Source of the DNA: Cepaea nemoralis
Taxonomy: Eukaryota > Mollusca > Gastropoda > Stylommatophora > Helicidae
Length of the DNA: 64,000 nt
Direction: 5' to 3'
NCBI GenBank assembly: GCA_014155875.1
Contig: JACEFZ010002047.1
Span: forward strand, 62,001 to 126,000
Under the pieces are notes generated by a model that was given only the letters and a program-made list of their open reading frames with translations, searched no databases and had not been told where the DNA came from. Below are positions 1 to 11,963 of the stretch, one piece after another (position 1 is the stretch's first letter; each line of letters opens with the position of its first letter). The position numbers and the translations under genes were made by a program.

Positions 1-405
1 GACACTAACAATTACAAAACGACTAGTAGTCAGACTAACATGGCAGCAAAGTTACTTACAGACACTCACAATTACAAAACGACTAGTAGTCAGACTAACA
101 TGGCAGCAAAGTTACTTACAGACACTCACTATTACAAAACGACTAGTAGTCGGACTAACATGGCAGCAAAGTTACTTACAGACACTCACTATTACAAAAC
201 GACTAGTAGTCAGACTAACATGGCAGCAAAGTTACTTACAGACACTCACTATTACAAAATGACTAGTAGTCAGACTAACATGGCAGCAAAGTTACTTACA
301 GACACTCACTATTACAAAACGACTAGTAGTCAGACTAACATGGCAGCAAAGTTACTTACAGACACTCACTATTACAGAACGACTAGTAGTCGGACTAACA
401 CGGCA
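1..405. repeat. 60-bp minisatellite, about 6.7 copies
   Basis: The unit is exactly 60 bp and repeats from base 1 to about 405, so the array continues beyond the left edge. Copies differ by one to four bases. Because 60 is a multiple of three a 20-residue repeat (MAAKLLTDTHYYKTTSSQTN) stays open on the plus strand; I see no start context, signal or homology that makes it a gene. Confidence 0.95.
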
Positions 406-430
406 GCTAAACATGACATTAGTCTAAAGA

Positions 431-653
431 GGTAAAAGACAAGAATATCAGCTTAATTGCACCATGTTTATCCCACATAGCACTGAGCTATTTCCAGCAG
501 GGCGGTCTGTCGAAAGCTCCACAGCTTCAGCGAGGACCCACCCGGAGTCTCAGAGAAAATTGCACTCGTGGACCGAACGACATAGTCCAGAATTGAACCA
601 ACAACCCTTGCAGCGAGAGGCAGGCAGCATAACCACTTCACCACGGAGACTCC
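431..653 (-). mobile_element. SINE-A copy
   Basis: SINE-A is a family of about 240 bp with a tRNA-like head (GTGGTGAAGTGG A-box-like, GGTTCGATTCC B-box-like) and a body containing GTGCTTTGTGCGACG and CATATGGGATAAAACC. This copy is reversed: the head lies at 600-653 and the body ends near 431. It is full length but diverged, and its coding potential is none. Confidence 0.85.
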
Positions 654-832
654 CTACAGAACGACAGCTCAATTTGATGCTAGTTAAGAACAATTTAACC
701 AAGTTGCTAGAATGGGGAGGACATGACAGCGGTTGTTTTATTCTGCCCTGAGAAAATTTTGATTATGACTGCTTCAGCCAGGGACTTAATGTCACACTCG
801 TTACCAGGTATTAATCAATGAAGAGAGGTCAG

Positions 833-1034
833 CGTTACCGAAGACAATTCGCTCTTAAACTTCCGGTGCGCTGATGACAGCACAGGGGGATTATTTTCTA
901 CACTGGTCAGCTGGATTGAAACGTTGACTTCTCGTTCAGAAACCAGTGGCAAACTACAGAATGTAAAGTTGCATAGAAAATCAACCAGAGGGTTGGGGTT
1001 GATCACAATGTCCTGCTAAGGACATGAGACATTA
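833..1034 (+). mobile_element. Chimeric SINE: SINE-C head joined to SINE-B tail
   Basis: Bases 833-930 match the SINE-C family (GCTCTTAAACTTCCGGTG, then TTGACTTCTCGT). From about 931 the sequence switches to the SINE-B 3' part (CAGAAACCAGTGGCAAACTAC, later CAATGTCCTGCTAAGGACAT). The switch falls within a short shared stretch around TTCTCGTTCAGAAA. Confidence 0.7.
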
Positions 1035-1622
1035 AAAAATAATTCATTGGAGATAATTGAGGAATTTGTGTGGCCAGATATAGGAAAATATCTCCCCCAA
1101 AAAATAAATCATTGAAGATAACTGAGGGATTCATGTGGCAAGATACAGGAAAATATGACTGAACAAAAAAATTCATTGAAGTGAGGAATTTATGTAGCCA
1201 GATATAGGAAAATATCTCCGGAAAAAAAAATAAACCATTGAAGATAACTGAGGAATTTGTGTGGCCAGATATAGAAAAGTATCTCCAAAAAAAATAAATC
1301 ATTGAAGATATCTGAGGAATTTGTGTGGCTAGATATAGGAAAATATCTCCGAAAAATATAAATCATTGAAGATAACTGAGAAATTCATGTGGCCAGATAT
1401 AGAAAAATATCTCCGAAAAAAAAAGAAATCATTGAAAATAACAAAAGGAATTCATGTGGCCAGATAAAGGATAATATCCCACCCCCCCAAAATAAATCCA
1501 TTGAAGATAATTGAGGAATTCATGTGGCCAGATATAAGAAAATTTCCCCCCAAAAGATAAGACACTGAAGATAACTGAGGGATTAATGTGGCCAGATATA
1601 GGAAAATATCCCTGGGAAAAAA
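1035..1622. repeat. About 62-bp minisatellite, roughly 9 copies
   Basis: Repeated core TGTGGCCAGATATAGGAAAA with variable A-runs between units. It starts at the end of the chimeric SINE. ORFs crossing it are by-products of the repeat. Confidence 0.9.
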
Positions 1623-1974
1623 ATATCATATAAATGAATAAGTTTTCTCATATGAGGGTGAAAAACAGGAAAAGATGAAAAACAATAAATGAATGAATGT
1701 GTAGAAGAAGAAAGACAGTCAATAAATGAATGGGAGTGTAGAAGAGGAAAGACAGTCAATAAATGAATGGGAGTGTGGAAGAGGAAAAAATTAGTATCAA
1801 TGAGTAAATAACTCAGCATACAATTACAAAACAACAAACACAAAATCATAAAGCACAACAATACAGCGATAATTTCATCCCCAAGTATTTATTGACAGAG
1901 TCAGTGACCGCATCATGTGACTCTATGTACAATTTGAACCAACTAATCAGAAGAGTTCAATAAAATGACATCAG

Positions 1975-2760
1975 GACACTGCTAAACAAATGACATCACC
2001 ACAGCCTTAAACAAATGGCATGTCTACACAGATTTAAACAAATGACACCACAATGCTAAATGAATCACCTCAAGATGTTCACAAAATGACACTACAAGTC
2101 CTAAAGAAATTATATCATCACATTGCTAAGCAAATGACACTACCCTTTCCTTGAAAAATAACACCAACCCCTATCTTTCAACAAATGACACCATCCCATC
2201 TTTTAACAGATGAAACTACCCCATTGTTAAACAAATTACATTGCTTGTGCTAAACAAATGACACCACCCCAATGTTAAACAAATTTCATTGCTGGTGCTA
2301 ACCAAATAACACCTTCCCATCTTTTAACACAAGACACCACCCCTTTTTAAACAATTACATTGCTAGTGCTAAAAATGACACTAACACATTGTTAAACAAA
2401 TTAGATTGTTGGTGCTAAACAAATGACACCACCCCATCTTTGAACAAATGACAATACCCCATTGTTAAATTATGTTGCTGGTGTTAAACAAATGACACCA
2501 TGCTATCTTTGAATAAATGACACCACCCCATCTGAATAAATGACACAACCCCATCTATGAACAAATGACAATACCCCATTGTTAAATTACGTTGCTGGTG
2601 TTAAATAAATGACACCACCCTATCTTTGAATAAATGACACCACCCCATCTGAATAAATGACACAACCCCATCTATGAACAAATGACACTACCCCATTGTT
2701 AAACAAATTACATTGCTGGTGCTAAACAAATGACACCACAGAGTCAAACAAACATCGCTC
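1975..2760. repeat. Irregular tandem repeat, AAATGACACCACCCCAT core
   Basis: Units of roughly 20-60 bp built from AAATGACACCACCCC, TTGTTAAACAAATTACATTG and related blocks, with higher-order duplication (for example 2440-2590 resembles 2590-2720). Confidence 0.85.
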
Positions 2761-3085
2761 CAATGTTAACAAATGACATCACTAAGCAAATGGCATCACC
2801 ACTGTATTAAGTCAATGACATCACCTATGTGTTAAGCATATGCCCACTGTGTTAAGCAAATGACATCACCGCTGTGTTAAGCAAATGACACCGCTGTGTT
2901 AAGCAAATGACATCACCGCTGTGTTAAGCAAATGACATCACCGCTGTGTTAAGCAAATGACATCACCGCTGTGTTAAGCAAATGACACCGCTGTGTTAAG
3001 CAAATGACACCGCTGTGTTAAGCAAATGACATCACTGCTGTGTTAAGCAAACGACATCACCACTGTTTTAAGCAAACAACATGGC
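2760..3085. repeat. 25-bp minisatellite
   Basis: Repeats of CTGTGTTAAGCAAATGACAT plus CACCG, with some 16-17-bp shortened units (2880-3020). It grades into the preceding array and shares the AAATGACA core. Confidence 0.9.
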
Positions 3086-3119
3086 TGAATGACAGCTCAG
3101 CTACTCTCCATCAGGGAAC

Positions 3120-3214
3120 TGTGATGGTGCAGTGGTTATCCAGCATGCCTACTAGCCCAGTAGTCATGTGTTCAAATACCCCTACAGAGGGAATTTAACC
3201 CCCCCCCCCCCAAA

Positions 3215-3245
<31 letters not shown>

Positions 3246-3250
3246 AAAAC
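3120..3250 (+). mobile_element. tRNA-like SINE head with poly-C and poly-A tracts
   Basis: GTGATGGTGCAGTGGTTATC and GTGTTCAAATACCCC give an A-box/B-box-like head similar to the head seen at 34300. It runs into long C tracts (3199-3235) and an A tract to 3249. No body of a known SINE here follows. Confidence 0.5.
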
Positions 3251-3680
3251 TGACCTGCTGAACTTAGCTTAAAATGAGTGCCAGGAAGTGTTCCGGACAA
3301 TAAAGATGGCCGACGGAAGGCTGACCATATCACTCCTCTTGTTTTGATGGGTGTATAAAATATGGGGCTTGCATCATAAACCCAACATACCTCAATGTGT
3401 GGGGAAAGGTCTAGAGTGTTCCTTCCAGTCTCTAGACCCCTGCATGCAGCTATATCAAACAAAGATAATTACAATTGCAGGATGCTAGGAAAGGTCATGC
3501 CCAAGATAAATCAACATGTGAGTTTTCAAACGGCGACTTTCTCATAATATCTAGCACTACGAGCAGGCCTCACAGAACTTTGGGCTACACATAAAATGCT
3601 CAGTCTTCCTTTGCAATTGTCTACAAGTATGCATGCTGATATTTAATTATATTTTCCAGTGACGACCTGGGGAAAGGTAT

Positions 3681-3814
3681 TAAAGACAAGAGGCTCAACT
3701 TCACTGCACCGGATGTGGTGAAACAGCTCTCATATGGCTCTTACATCTTTTTGTAGAGTGGCCCGCAAAAAGCACCCCACAGAGCATGAACTCTGTAGCC
3801 CCAGCGCTGTACCC
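3681..3814 (-). mobile_element. SINE-A fragment (3' half)
   Basis: Reverse-complement matches to the SINE-A body: TTCACTGCACCGGATGTG, CATATGGCTC, and ACAGAGCATGAACTCTGTAG. The tRNA-like head is missing. It is diverged. Confidence 0.7.
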
Positions 3815-4720
3815 TAGAAGTCTAAAAATAAAAGTTGCAATTGTGTACCAAATGATGACGTCCAGAAACGAACCTGGTACAATCGTAATGCAGGGCAGAC
3901 AGCTTCCCCGCTTGGTTACAGCAACCCCTAATAGACTATCAAAAGAGGCATAGCTTGCATTTTTGGGCCAGTTTTTAAACGTTCATTTTCGGATGCCAGT
4001 TTGTACATGTGGCAGGTAACATTAACAGAACATTTTGTTTCATGTTGTCCAAGTTATAGTTTTTAACATTCCCGTTACAACCAGGTTTAGACCTAATGCA
4101 GCTTTCACAACAATGTCAAAAAGACTGAGCTTTTTAAAATTTAACCAGAATTACATTATCCTAACCCCAAAAAATGGGAACAACCTCATAAGCTTCATAA
4201 AATTCGTCCTAGTTTACCTGTTGTTTGTACAGTTATTTTAGTTTGTAGGTTTTTTCTTCTGCTTCTCATTAAACTCCTTTATGCTCACAGCTCTACTCAT
4301 TAATTTAACTACGTTATTTCTGAGACTCTCCTGTGGTATAATTGGTTAAAATTCCAGCGATGTTTTGACATTTAGTCTGACCATTTTATAAGCAGGAGAG
4401 ACCTGGAAAGGATTCTTTAAAATAATGTAATGTTTAATGAAAGAAGAAGAAAGAAAAAAAGCTCTGTTGGAAAATCTGTGAAGTGATTACATGTACAAGA
4501 AAAACTGTACACAATGTCCTCTGAAAAACTCTTACAGCTTAACAAAACATAAGAAAACAGCACAGACAAAGTAGTGGTAGGGTAAATAAAAAAATAAATC
4601 TTTAGCCCTCATGGTGGCCCTGACATCAGTCATGGCTCCACATGGCACTGTGGCACAGAGTTTGAAAGCCACGGCACTATAGCACACAGTTTGAAAGCCA
4701 CTGCCAAGTGGGGGATAAAA
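3815..4720. other. AT-rich sequence with no recognised feature
   Basis: No ORF with a recognisable domain. A short direct duplication around GCACAGAGTTTGAAAGCCAC lies at about 4640-4700. The stretch 3250-3680 is likewise featureless. Confidence 0.5.
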
Positions 4721-4724
4721 CTAT

Positions 4725-5225
4725 CTGTTAATATTTGTAGATGATAAAACTACAACATGCAGTGTCTACTTGGGATTACACAGTAACAGCAACTTTACTG
4801 AGGAATAAGGCTATAAGGCTACTTACTGTAATGAATAAGTCTAATTTATTTAGAGAATTTGACAACTGTAAATTTCTGTGGAGGATAAAACTAATTTTGC
4901 GTGGGATAAAGTTAATTTGTATAAGGTATAAAACCATGTTAATTTCTAAAAGGGATGAAACTATAAGTTAATTTCTACAGGGACTATGACTGTAAGGTTA
5001 ATTTCTATCAGGGATAAAGTTAATTTCTACAGTGGATAAAATTGTAAGTTAATCTCTACAGAGAGTACAAGTGTAGGTTCATTTCTACAGGAGATGAATC
5101 TATAAGCTAATATATATAGGAGATAAAACTACATTAATTTCAACAGAGGATAAGCTATAACAATTCATTTCCATAAGAGATAGGCCCATTTCTGTAGGCG
5201 ATAAAACTATAAAGGTTAATTTGTG
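4725..5225. repeat. About 30-bp decayed minisatellite
   Basis: Diverged units around GGGATAAAACTATAAGTTAA and TTTCTACAG, clearest from 4860 to 5110. Confidence 0.8.
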
Positions 5226-5699
5226 TAGATTTATGCTTCATGCGTAAATCTGAGAAAGAAAAAAAAAATAAGATTATGTTAGCCAAGAGGGTTTGCTTTT
5301 GTGGATGATGGTCCCTTTAATAAAGCTCAAAATGTCGCTTTACAACAAGCGTCTGGCACAGCCCTGGAATAATAAGGCATTGTGATTTCATACCCATCAC
5401 AGCACTTCATAACGCTACCATATTTTAATCTCTGTTCATTAGATTATAAGTTATTTCCCAAATTGATTATAACATTATACACTTTCCCTTATGAATAAAA
5501 TTAGTTTAACTGCGGTAAAGCCATGAAAATATAAACAATATATAAAAAACATGAATTATAAGACAGTTATACAGAGCATAATTAAGGAAAACTAAGGATG
5601 TTACCTTCATTAGCAAACAAACACAAGAAAACACAAAACACATGTAAATCACAGAGATGACACTGTGATGACTACATTGATGCATTTGATTAGTATGTC

Positions 5700-5880
5700 T
5701 GAAAGTAGTGGCTGTAATGTCTTCTTCGTGTTTATATGTTGAGGTTTCTTATGTTTGTTTGCCAATGAAGATGTGTCACAGCAACATCCTTTATTTTCTG
5801 TAAATGTGGTTTATAAAGCTGCCATATACTTCTTGCTTTTTATATTGTTTGCATTTTCCCTTAGTGTTCTGTTCAACAGA
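5700..5880 (+). mobile_element. Copy of the possible Penelope-like repeat
   Basis: It matches copies at 13529-13715 and 47043-47520: TGTCTTCTTCGTGTTTATAT, CAGCAACATCCT, and TTTTATATTGTTTGCATTTTC. It is old and lacks the clearer GATGAAGGCTAATCGCC block of the 47-kb copy. Confidence 0.55.
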
Positions 5881-5939
5881 ATATAACATGCTCTTTCTCA
5901 GTATTTGCAACATCAAATTACAACCTATTCTTCTTTCGT

Positions 5940-6745
5940 TGCTCATTTCACCAGAGTGTATCCAGTTCTCATTGTGTTTTCACCAGAGAACAAGCTGCAC
6001 TCCTTCAGTGTACAGGGTATAACTTCGTGTGTTCAAGTATAACCAGTTCCCTCATGTATTCAAAAGAATATAACCAGTTCTCCCTCCATGTTCACTGAAG
6101 AATAACCAGTTCTCCCTCTATTCATCAGAGTATAACCAGTTCTCCCTCTATATTCACTAGAGTATAAGCAGTTCTCTCTCCTATTCACTAGTGTATAACC
6201 AGTTCTCCCTCTGTTCATCAAAGTATAACCAGTTCTCCCTCTGCTCATCAGAATATAACCAGTTCTCCCTCTGTTCATCAGAATATAACCAGTTCTCCCT
6301 CTATACATCAGAATATAACCAGTTCTCCCTCTGTTCATCAGAATATAACCAGTTCTCCCTCTGTTTATCAGAATATAACCAGTTTTCAATATATATTCAC
6401 TAGAATATAACCAGTTCTCGCTCCATGTTCACAAGAGCATAACCAGTTCTCCCTCCCTGTTCACTAAAGTATAACCAGTTCTCAGCTACATGTTCACTAG
6501 AGAATAACTAGTCCTCCCTCTGTGTTCATCAGAATATAATTAGTACTCCCTTCATGTTCACTGGAGTTTAATCAGTTCTCCCTCTAGTTCACCAGAGTAC
6601 AACCAATTCACTAAAATTTAACCAGTTCTTGCTCTGTGTTCACTGGAGTATAACACATTTTCCTTCTGTGTTCAGTTCACCAGATTATAACATGCTCTCC
6701 TGCTGTATTCATAAAAGTATAACACATTCTCCCTCTCTGTTCACC
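5940..6745. repeat. 30-bp minisatellite, about 26 copies
   Basis: Core TATAACCAGTTCTCCCTCTG with TTCATCAGAA spacer. The centre (6180-6400) is nearly perfect and the edges decay, the usual pattern of ongoing homogenisation. ORFs on both strands across it (for example 6060-6389) are repeat artefacts. Confidence 0.93.
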
Positions 6746-6869
6746 AAATGACTAGTTGTATCTCTCCTCTACGTTGATTATGAGGTAACATTGAGCACTT
6801 CTAACAATAATACACAGAGTATAAGCATAACCAAATTTGAAGAGATAAGTGCACACATTTCAAGCCCTA

Positions 6870-7850
6870 GTGCTGGTCTCAAATAAGAATACACGAACAA
6901 GCTTAACTTACTATGGATCAGAAACACGGACAACCACTAAAACAATTACAAAAAAAACACTACAATCATTCATTAAATGGTGCCTGAGCCAAACAAGACT
7001 AAAACGGCATGATAGAATCACCAATGTGGAGCTCATGAAGAAAAACAAATACCAGTGAGCCTATCTCTGAGCCAAGAGGTGAAGAAAAGATCCTGGCGCT
7101 GGGTTGGGCAGGCATTGAGACAACCTGAGAATTAGTACAACTAGAAATGTCTTAGACTGGAGCCCACAAGGCAAAAGAAACACAGGAAGAGCTAGAGACA
7201 CACGGAGAAGAGAAGTAGAAACACAGGAAGACCTAAAGACATAGAGAAGAGAAGTAGAAACACAGGGAGACCTAAAGACTTGGAGAAGAGAAGTAGAAAC
7301 ACAGGAAGAGCTAAAGACAGATGGAGAAGAGAAGTAGAAACACAGGAAGACCTACAGACATGGAGAAGAGAAGTAGAAACACAAGAAGACCTAAAGACAT
7401 AGAGAAGAGAAGTAGAAACACAGGGAGAGCTAAAGACTTGGAGAAGAGAAGTAGAAACACAGGAAGAGCTAAAGACACATGGAGAAGAGAAGTAGAAACA
7501 AAGGAAGACCTAAAGACATGGAGAAGAGAAGTAGAAACACAGGAAGACCTAAAGACACATGAAGAGAAGTAGAAACAAAGAAAGACCTAAAGACTCACGG
7601 AGAAGAGAAGTAGAAACACAGGAAGACCTAAAGACACATGAAGAGAAGTAGAAACACAAGAAGACCTACAGACTCATGAAGAAGAGAAGTAGACACAGAC
7701 ATGAACATTACCGGGAGGACATAAACTGAATTACAGGAGACAGCTAAAGATAGGAGAGCTTGGAGTGAATTAAAATCCCTAAACCCTAATGGGGAGAAAA
7801 GGGCAAAAGAAGAAGAAGGAAACACAACTGAATCCAATGTGGCAAAAATA
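6870..7850 (+). pseudogene. LINE-H fragment (reverse transcriptase C-terminal region) with internal minisatellite
   Basis: Translated pieces, in changing frames, match the C-terminal half of a LINE ORF2: YYGSETRTTTKTITKK (6900s), HDRITNVELM (7010), a WVGQALRQPE-like block (7090-7130), then repeated REVETQEDLK, and finally AKDRRAWSELKSLNP (7745-7790). The same order occurs in the copy at 47736-48660. Several stops and frame changes make it a dead 5'-truncated copy. The segment 7170-7690 is a tandem expansion of the TWRREVETQEDLK-coding stretch. Confidence 0.8.
7170..7690. repeat. 37-41-bp minisatellite inside LINE-H
   Basis: Repeated GAGAAGAGAAGTAGAAACAC followed by AGGAAGACCTAAAGAC and a variable ACATG, about 13 units. 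The unit corresponds to LINE-coded EKRSRNTGRPKD / TWRREVETQEDLK, so the array grew from within the element. Confidence 0.92.
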
Positions 7851-8037
7851 AAATTTAAGGCATTAACAAGGCTAACCAAAATGCTGCTGATCTAAAGTGA
7901 CAAATCTCACATTTCTAGTTTCAGTAATACTTTTCTAGTCACACTACAACAGTAACTGCATCTCATTAATCTGAGAAACAAGTGTGATCATTCTGGCCTA
8001 AGTTAAATTCCTTAGTGCTGCTATAAGACTGATAATG

Positions 8038-8155
8038 ATTGGATATTAAGTGATGAATGTGACATGCATTTCAATGTCTAGAGGCAATTGTGACATATAT
8101 TTCATTGTCAAATGACGAATGTGGCATGCATTTCAATGTCAAGTGACATACATTT
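8038..8155. repeat. About 37-bp decayed repeat, 3 copies
   Basis: Units share GTGACATGCATTTCAATGTC and AAGTGACGAATG. The rest of 7880-8390 shows nothing recognisable. Confidence 0.65.
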
Positions 8156-8390
8156 CTCACAATACAATAATTTTACATGTGAAATGGACAAACAAAATTC
8201 ATAATAACAATAATAAAAAGAAACATGCAAAATGTAGTGGAGTGATGCTTCAATTATCGAAGGGTAACCTGAACTGAGTCCCCCCCTGCAGTTATGCCCG
8301 TGTTTCTAGGCACGGACATGCAAGAGATGTCTTAATGTGTTGCACAGAGGCAATGGTTGTGTATGTTTATATGTGTGTGCGGCCTGAACT

Positions 8391-8756
8391 TATATCATCA
8401 TCATGTGCCATGCTGAAAAGTGTGGACGGTCATGTTTCGCAACCTCACACGATCACCAGAGTTGTGGATTTGCTCTGTAATTTTATCTCGACAATGCCAC
8501 ATGACCATGAATTCAGTTATTTACTTCTCTGCCTTCCCCTTGTTCTTTTCCCCTAAATCTTGACAGTTGTCACCAAGCTCTCTGGTTTCTTTCTTCTCAT
8601 AACATATCCAAATAATTTTGACTGTACACGTCTAATTCCTCAAATCAGTTTAGTTTTCATCTGTTTCTTGTAAGACATGCTCCTTAATTTTTCTGCCTGT
8701 CCATGGTATTCTTTGCATTTTCCTCAGAAACCACAATTAAACTGCCATTAGACAAT
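8391..8756 (-). pseudogene. RTE-like LINE 3' fragment
   Basis: The plus strand starts with ATCATCATCATGTGCCATGC, the reverse complement of the (GAT)n end of an RTE-like 3' terminus, and continues through the family blocks CTGCCTTCCCCTTGTTCTTT and CCATGGTATTCTTTGCATTT. On the minus strand these code for a degraded RT C-terminus. Eight or more copies of this subfamily occur in the window. Confidence 0.75.
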
Positions 8757-9264
8757 ATATTTTGTGGAGGTGATGAAGTAAGCCACTTTATCATTCGAAG
8801 ATGAAACCGGCAATGAACAAATAAAAAGGGAAAGGACTTTGGTTCAACTACAGACATCTTACCCCGCAAACAAAACTACAATAACAAAATGAGAAAAAGA
8901 AGACAGCCCAGATGTTAATTAATTACACAAAATGATGCAATTGAGCAGTGTAATATCAATGGCATAGTCCTGGAACTATTATAATAAAATGAACATGCAA
9001 TAAATATTAAACATGACAAGGCAAGGCTCCACTGATGCTGGCACAATATCTCTTTACTGTAAAATTACTTGGAAACGGTCGAAAGAAGCCCCAAAACTGC
9101 GGCGAAGAACAATCATGGCTAGTGTATGTGTTGGTGGCTAGTGTATGTGTTGAGTGCAGAAGTCTGAAGTACAAGTTCCCAGTTGTGTATGTGGGGGGGG
9201 GGGGGGATGTTTCTGTGACCACATAATAGACCAACAGGCCCAGGCTTGATATGATCTTAGAGGA

Positions 9265-9655
9265 GCAAATGTGTAAATGGGACAGGAGGTGTAAAGGGTA
9301 CAGGAGGTGTAAAGAGAACAGAGGGTGTAAAGGGTCAAGAGGGTGTAAAGGGGACAGGAGGTGTAAAGGGGACAGGATGTGTAAAGGGGACAGGAGGTGT
9401 AAAGGGGAAAGAGGGTGTAAAGGGGAAAGAAGGTGTCAAAGAGGAAAAAGGTGTAAAGGCAAAAGAAAATACAAAGGAAAAAGATGATAAGGGAAAAAAT
9501 GGTGTAAAGGGGAAAGAACGCATGACCAGGAAAGGAGGGGTAATGAGGAAAGAAGAATGGGGAGAAGAAAATGTGAAGAGGAAAGAAGATGTAAAAGGAA
9601 AATAAGGTGTAAAGAAGAAAGAGAATGTAACAGGTGAAAGAAGGTGTTAGGGGAA
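9265..9655. repeat. 18-bp purine-rich minisatellite
   Basis: Core AGGTGTAAAGGGGACAGG, about 20 units, strongly purine-biased on the plus strand. Flanked right by SINE-B. Region 8760-9260 holds a G17-class tract near 9191 and otherwise nothing recognised. Confidence 0.88.
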
Positions 9656-9660
9656 AGAAT

Positions 9661-9900
9661 TTTTTTTTTTAATGTTGCATATCCCTTACAGGACATTGCA
9701 GTCAACAACAGCGTCTTTCAGCTACTGTTGATGTACCAGGCAAGATTACGCTCTGTAGTTTGCCACTGCTTTCTGAGTGACCGGCTCACATACCCCCGTA
9801 AGTAACCAACGTGATGCGATCCGCTACTGAATCTCTCGCAGCCGCGTTAGTCCCAAGAATATACGGGATTACGGAGAAAGACGTTAACCCCTATGCCAGG
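9661..9900 (-). mobile_element. SINE-B copy
   Basis: SINE-B has a tRNA-like head (TGGCGAAGGGGTTA, GTTCGAAACAC) and a 3' part with TTCAGAAAGCAATGGCAAAC and CCTGTAAAGGATATGCAACT. This reversed copy runs from a T-rich tract at 9661 (its A-rich tail on the minus strand) to the head at about 9900 and belongs to the same subtype as 13975-14220. Confidence 0.85.
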
Positions 9901-9904
9901 AAGA

Positions 9905-10840
9905 CCGACGGAAAGAAATTACAGATGGAAAAAATGTAAAGAGGAAAGAAAGTGTAAAGAGGATGGAGTCATTATAAGCAGCTTTCAATCTTCAATGTAA
10001 ATTTCACTATGTCTATAGTGTCCAGCAACACATATCTCCTGTCCCACTTTACAAGTGCTAATCAACAGCTACTGACTCACCAATATACTGAGAATGCTGA
10101 ATGGTTCTGTTACAGTACAAACATGATAACAAATAAACATCTAGTAATTCCCCATGTCAGTATTTAATGATCTTAAACCTCAAATGATGAAAGGCCACTA
10201 TTTGGGGGCAGACAGTTCACTGCATTCATGACAGATAGCCGTGTTTTACATTTACCAAAATTTCAACCGTTACTTTTGTGCTGATTATACTTTTGAAACA
10301 ACCCTTCAAAACATGGATGTAGTTTTGAAAACAAAATATGAAACAAACTATCATTCCACTTTAACACTAAGCAAACTGAGAGAGAAAATATTGCACCAAA
10401 CATGGAGAAATGCACATGTTCTGAAGAAGTTAATGTAGGTCAGCCACGGAATAAATGTCATTTATGAGATAACACAAGTAAAGTAAACTACTTGAACAAA
10501 CTAGCATTTATTTACATGCCAACCTTGCATACTATGCTGGGCCATAATTTCCATGACAAAGTGGCACACATAAAGTCAGAGAATCAGATTCATGTTGGCT
10601 GCCTTGACTTTCTGAGAACCCCTGGTGCCTACTGAACAAAGCTGGGTTGAACCGCAGAGAAAAAAAAAATCAGATAAAAATTCAATCCTGCCAGTTCTGG
10701 GGATAAATCCAGGAGCACCGTATTGGTAGGTGAGTGCACAAATCAAAAAAAAAAAAGATCAGCAAAGTTTAGCTTAAAACAGGTTGGTGCGCCTGAATTG
10801 TTAATTTCTTTTTGTTACCTAGCGTGTATTCTGGAGGACG
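9905..10840. other. Unassigned sequence
   Basis: No recognisable gene. A possible decayed tRNA-like head on the minus strand lies at 10680-10740 (GGGGATAAATCCAGG). The short ORF at 10241-10438 has no family resemblance that I can see. Confidence 0.4.
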
Positions 10841-11105
10841 GGTAGTAATATGGTTAGTGTACTTGTTTATTATTATAGTGGGTGTGGGATCAAACCCCAA
10901 CAGAGACAGAATTATGTTTTCCAACCCGTAGGACTCACAGGTACAGGAGAATTTGAAGAATGTTCCGGAAACTTTCTGAAAATGGAAGGCAGCGAGGAAG
11001 TATACTGGTCACTCAACTTCATTATGCTATGGCCTAGAATTAGTGGACGCTTAACACTCTACACCCACAAGGCACTATCTGTCACAAGATTACCATTACT
11101 TCTTA
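10841..11105 (+). mobile_element. SINE-F copy with tRNA-like head
   Basis: The head (ATGGTTAGTGTACTTG ... GTGGGATCAAACCCC) is tRNA-like. The body shares with copies at 22085, 26600, 44280 and 60711 the block TCATTATGC.ATGGCCTAGAAT followed by CTAACACTTCACAC-like and GGCACTATCTGT. The 132-codon ORF here is fortuitous. Confidence 0.7.
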
Positions 11106-11151
11106 GCATGTCTTCTAACTCCTACCTACTTTCTATCCCATTCTATTATTA

Positions 11152-11326
11152 CAGTGCAAACCGCTTAAAGGGATCTCGGATGTGGCTAATTTCTGTTGTG
11201 AAGAACAATATTTTAATGTACATTGTAAATGCATTACTATATGCTTGAACTCTTATAAGAGGAATTTCTGATAAGAAGAACTATTTCCTGGGTCCCAGAT
11301 GAGTTTGTCTTATCAGGTCTGCACTG
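11152..11326. mobile_element. Tigger/pogo-type MITE with TA target duplication
   Basis: The left end is CAGTGCAAACCGCTTAAAGG and the right end, read inward, CAGTGCAGACCTGATAAGAC; both are flanked by TA (11150-11151, 11327-11328). At 175 bp it matches both ends of the larger Tigger copy at 32478-33365 but lacks the transposase part, so it is an internal-deletion derivative. Confidence 0.85.
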
Positions 11327-11329
11327 TAC

Positions 11330-11963
11330 TAATAATCAACACTTAGTGACTGCACGATATGCTGGTAACATCGGATAAATCAGCCATAGAATACATGTCA
11401 ATCATTAAACACGAGAGTAAAGAACTGACACGTAAATAGGGTTCAAATCCCTGGGCCAGCCCTTAGCTTGTACATATCATTGTTGTCTAGTGTGTATTTC
11501 AGTATTTTAACCAACTGATTTCTTGTTATGTGTGTGTCACCTGACACAGACAATTTTACCAATACTTATTAGATAAATCAATCACAGTATAATCAACAGA
11601 GTGCAGGCATGACATTCATTGTAATGTCCACTTAAATCAACGGGAAACACAATCAACACAGGCTAAAGCTTTCATATAATCATTTATAAGAATTAAAACT
11701 TGCATTAATGCTTTCTTTAAATAAAACATAATTTACTTCATTATTGATATCTGAATCAACAATCCAAATTTGACACAATGCATATTTAAACTGCCACAAA
11801 AATAAGTTCCATTAAAAAAATAATAATTAAAAAAAAGAGCTTAATAAATATAAGGTGAACTAGAGGACAAAAACATGGACATTCACAATCCTGAACTAGC
11901 AATGATATTTGTTTGTAGGCATCTGAAGACACTGACCACACCCTGCGGCACTGCAAACAAAAC
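11330..11963 (-). other. Putative 3' UTR and flank of endophilin-B
   Basis: AT-rich non-repetitive sequence follows the endophilin-B stop codon on the minus strand. There is no ORF of note. It ends at a Tigger MITE (11152-11326). AATAAA hexamers on the minus strand occur further on (for example near 10866-10871 and 10507-10512), but nothing in the sequence shows which, if any, is used. Confidence 0.5.

Noticed and set aside
40..435. 131-codon ORF of 20-residue repeats at the left edge
   Set aside because: The frame stays open only because the repeat period is 60 bp. There is no signal peptide, domain or codon-bias cue, and the array runs off the window.
10507..10871. AATAAA on the minus strand as endophilin-B poly(A) signals
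   Set aside because: Such hexamers are frequent by chance in AT-rich DNA, and nothing distinguishes a used site.
10850..11248. 132-codon ORF
   Set aside because: It spans a SINE-F and part of a Tigger MITE; no protein family is recognised.
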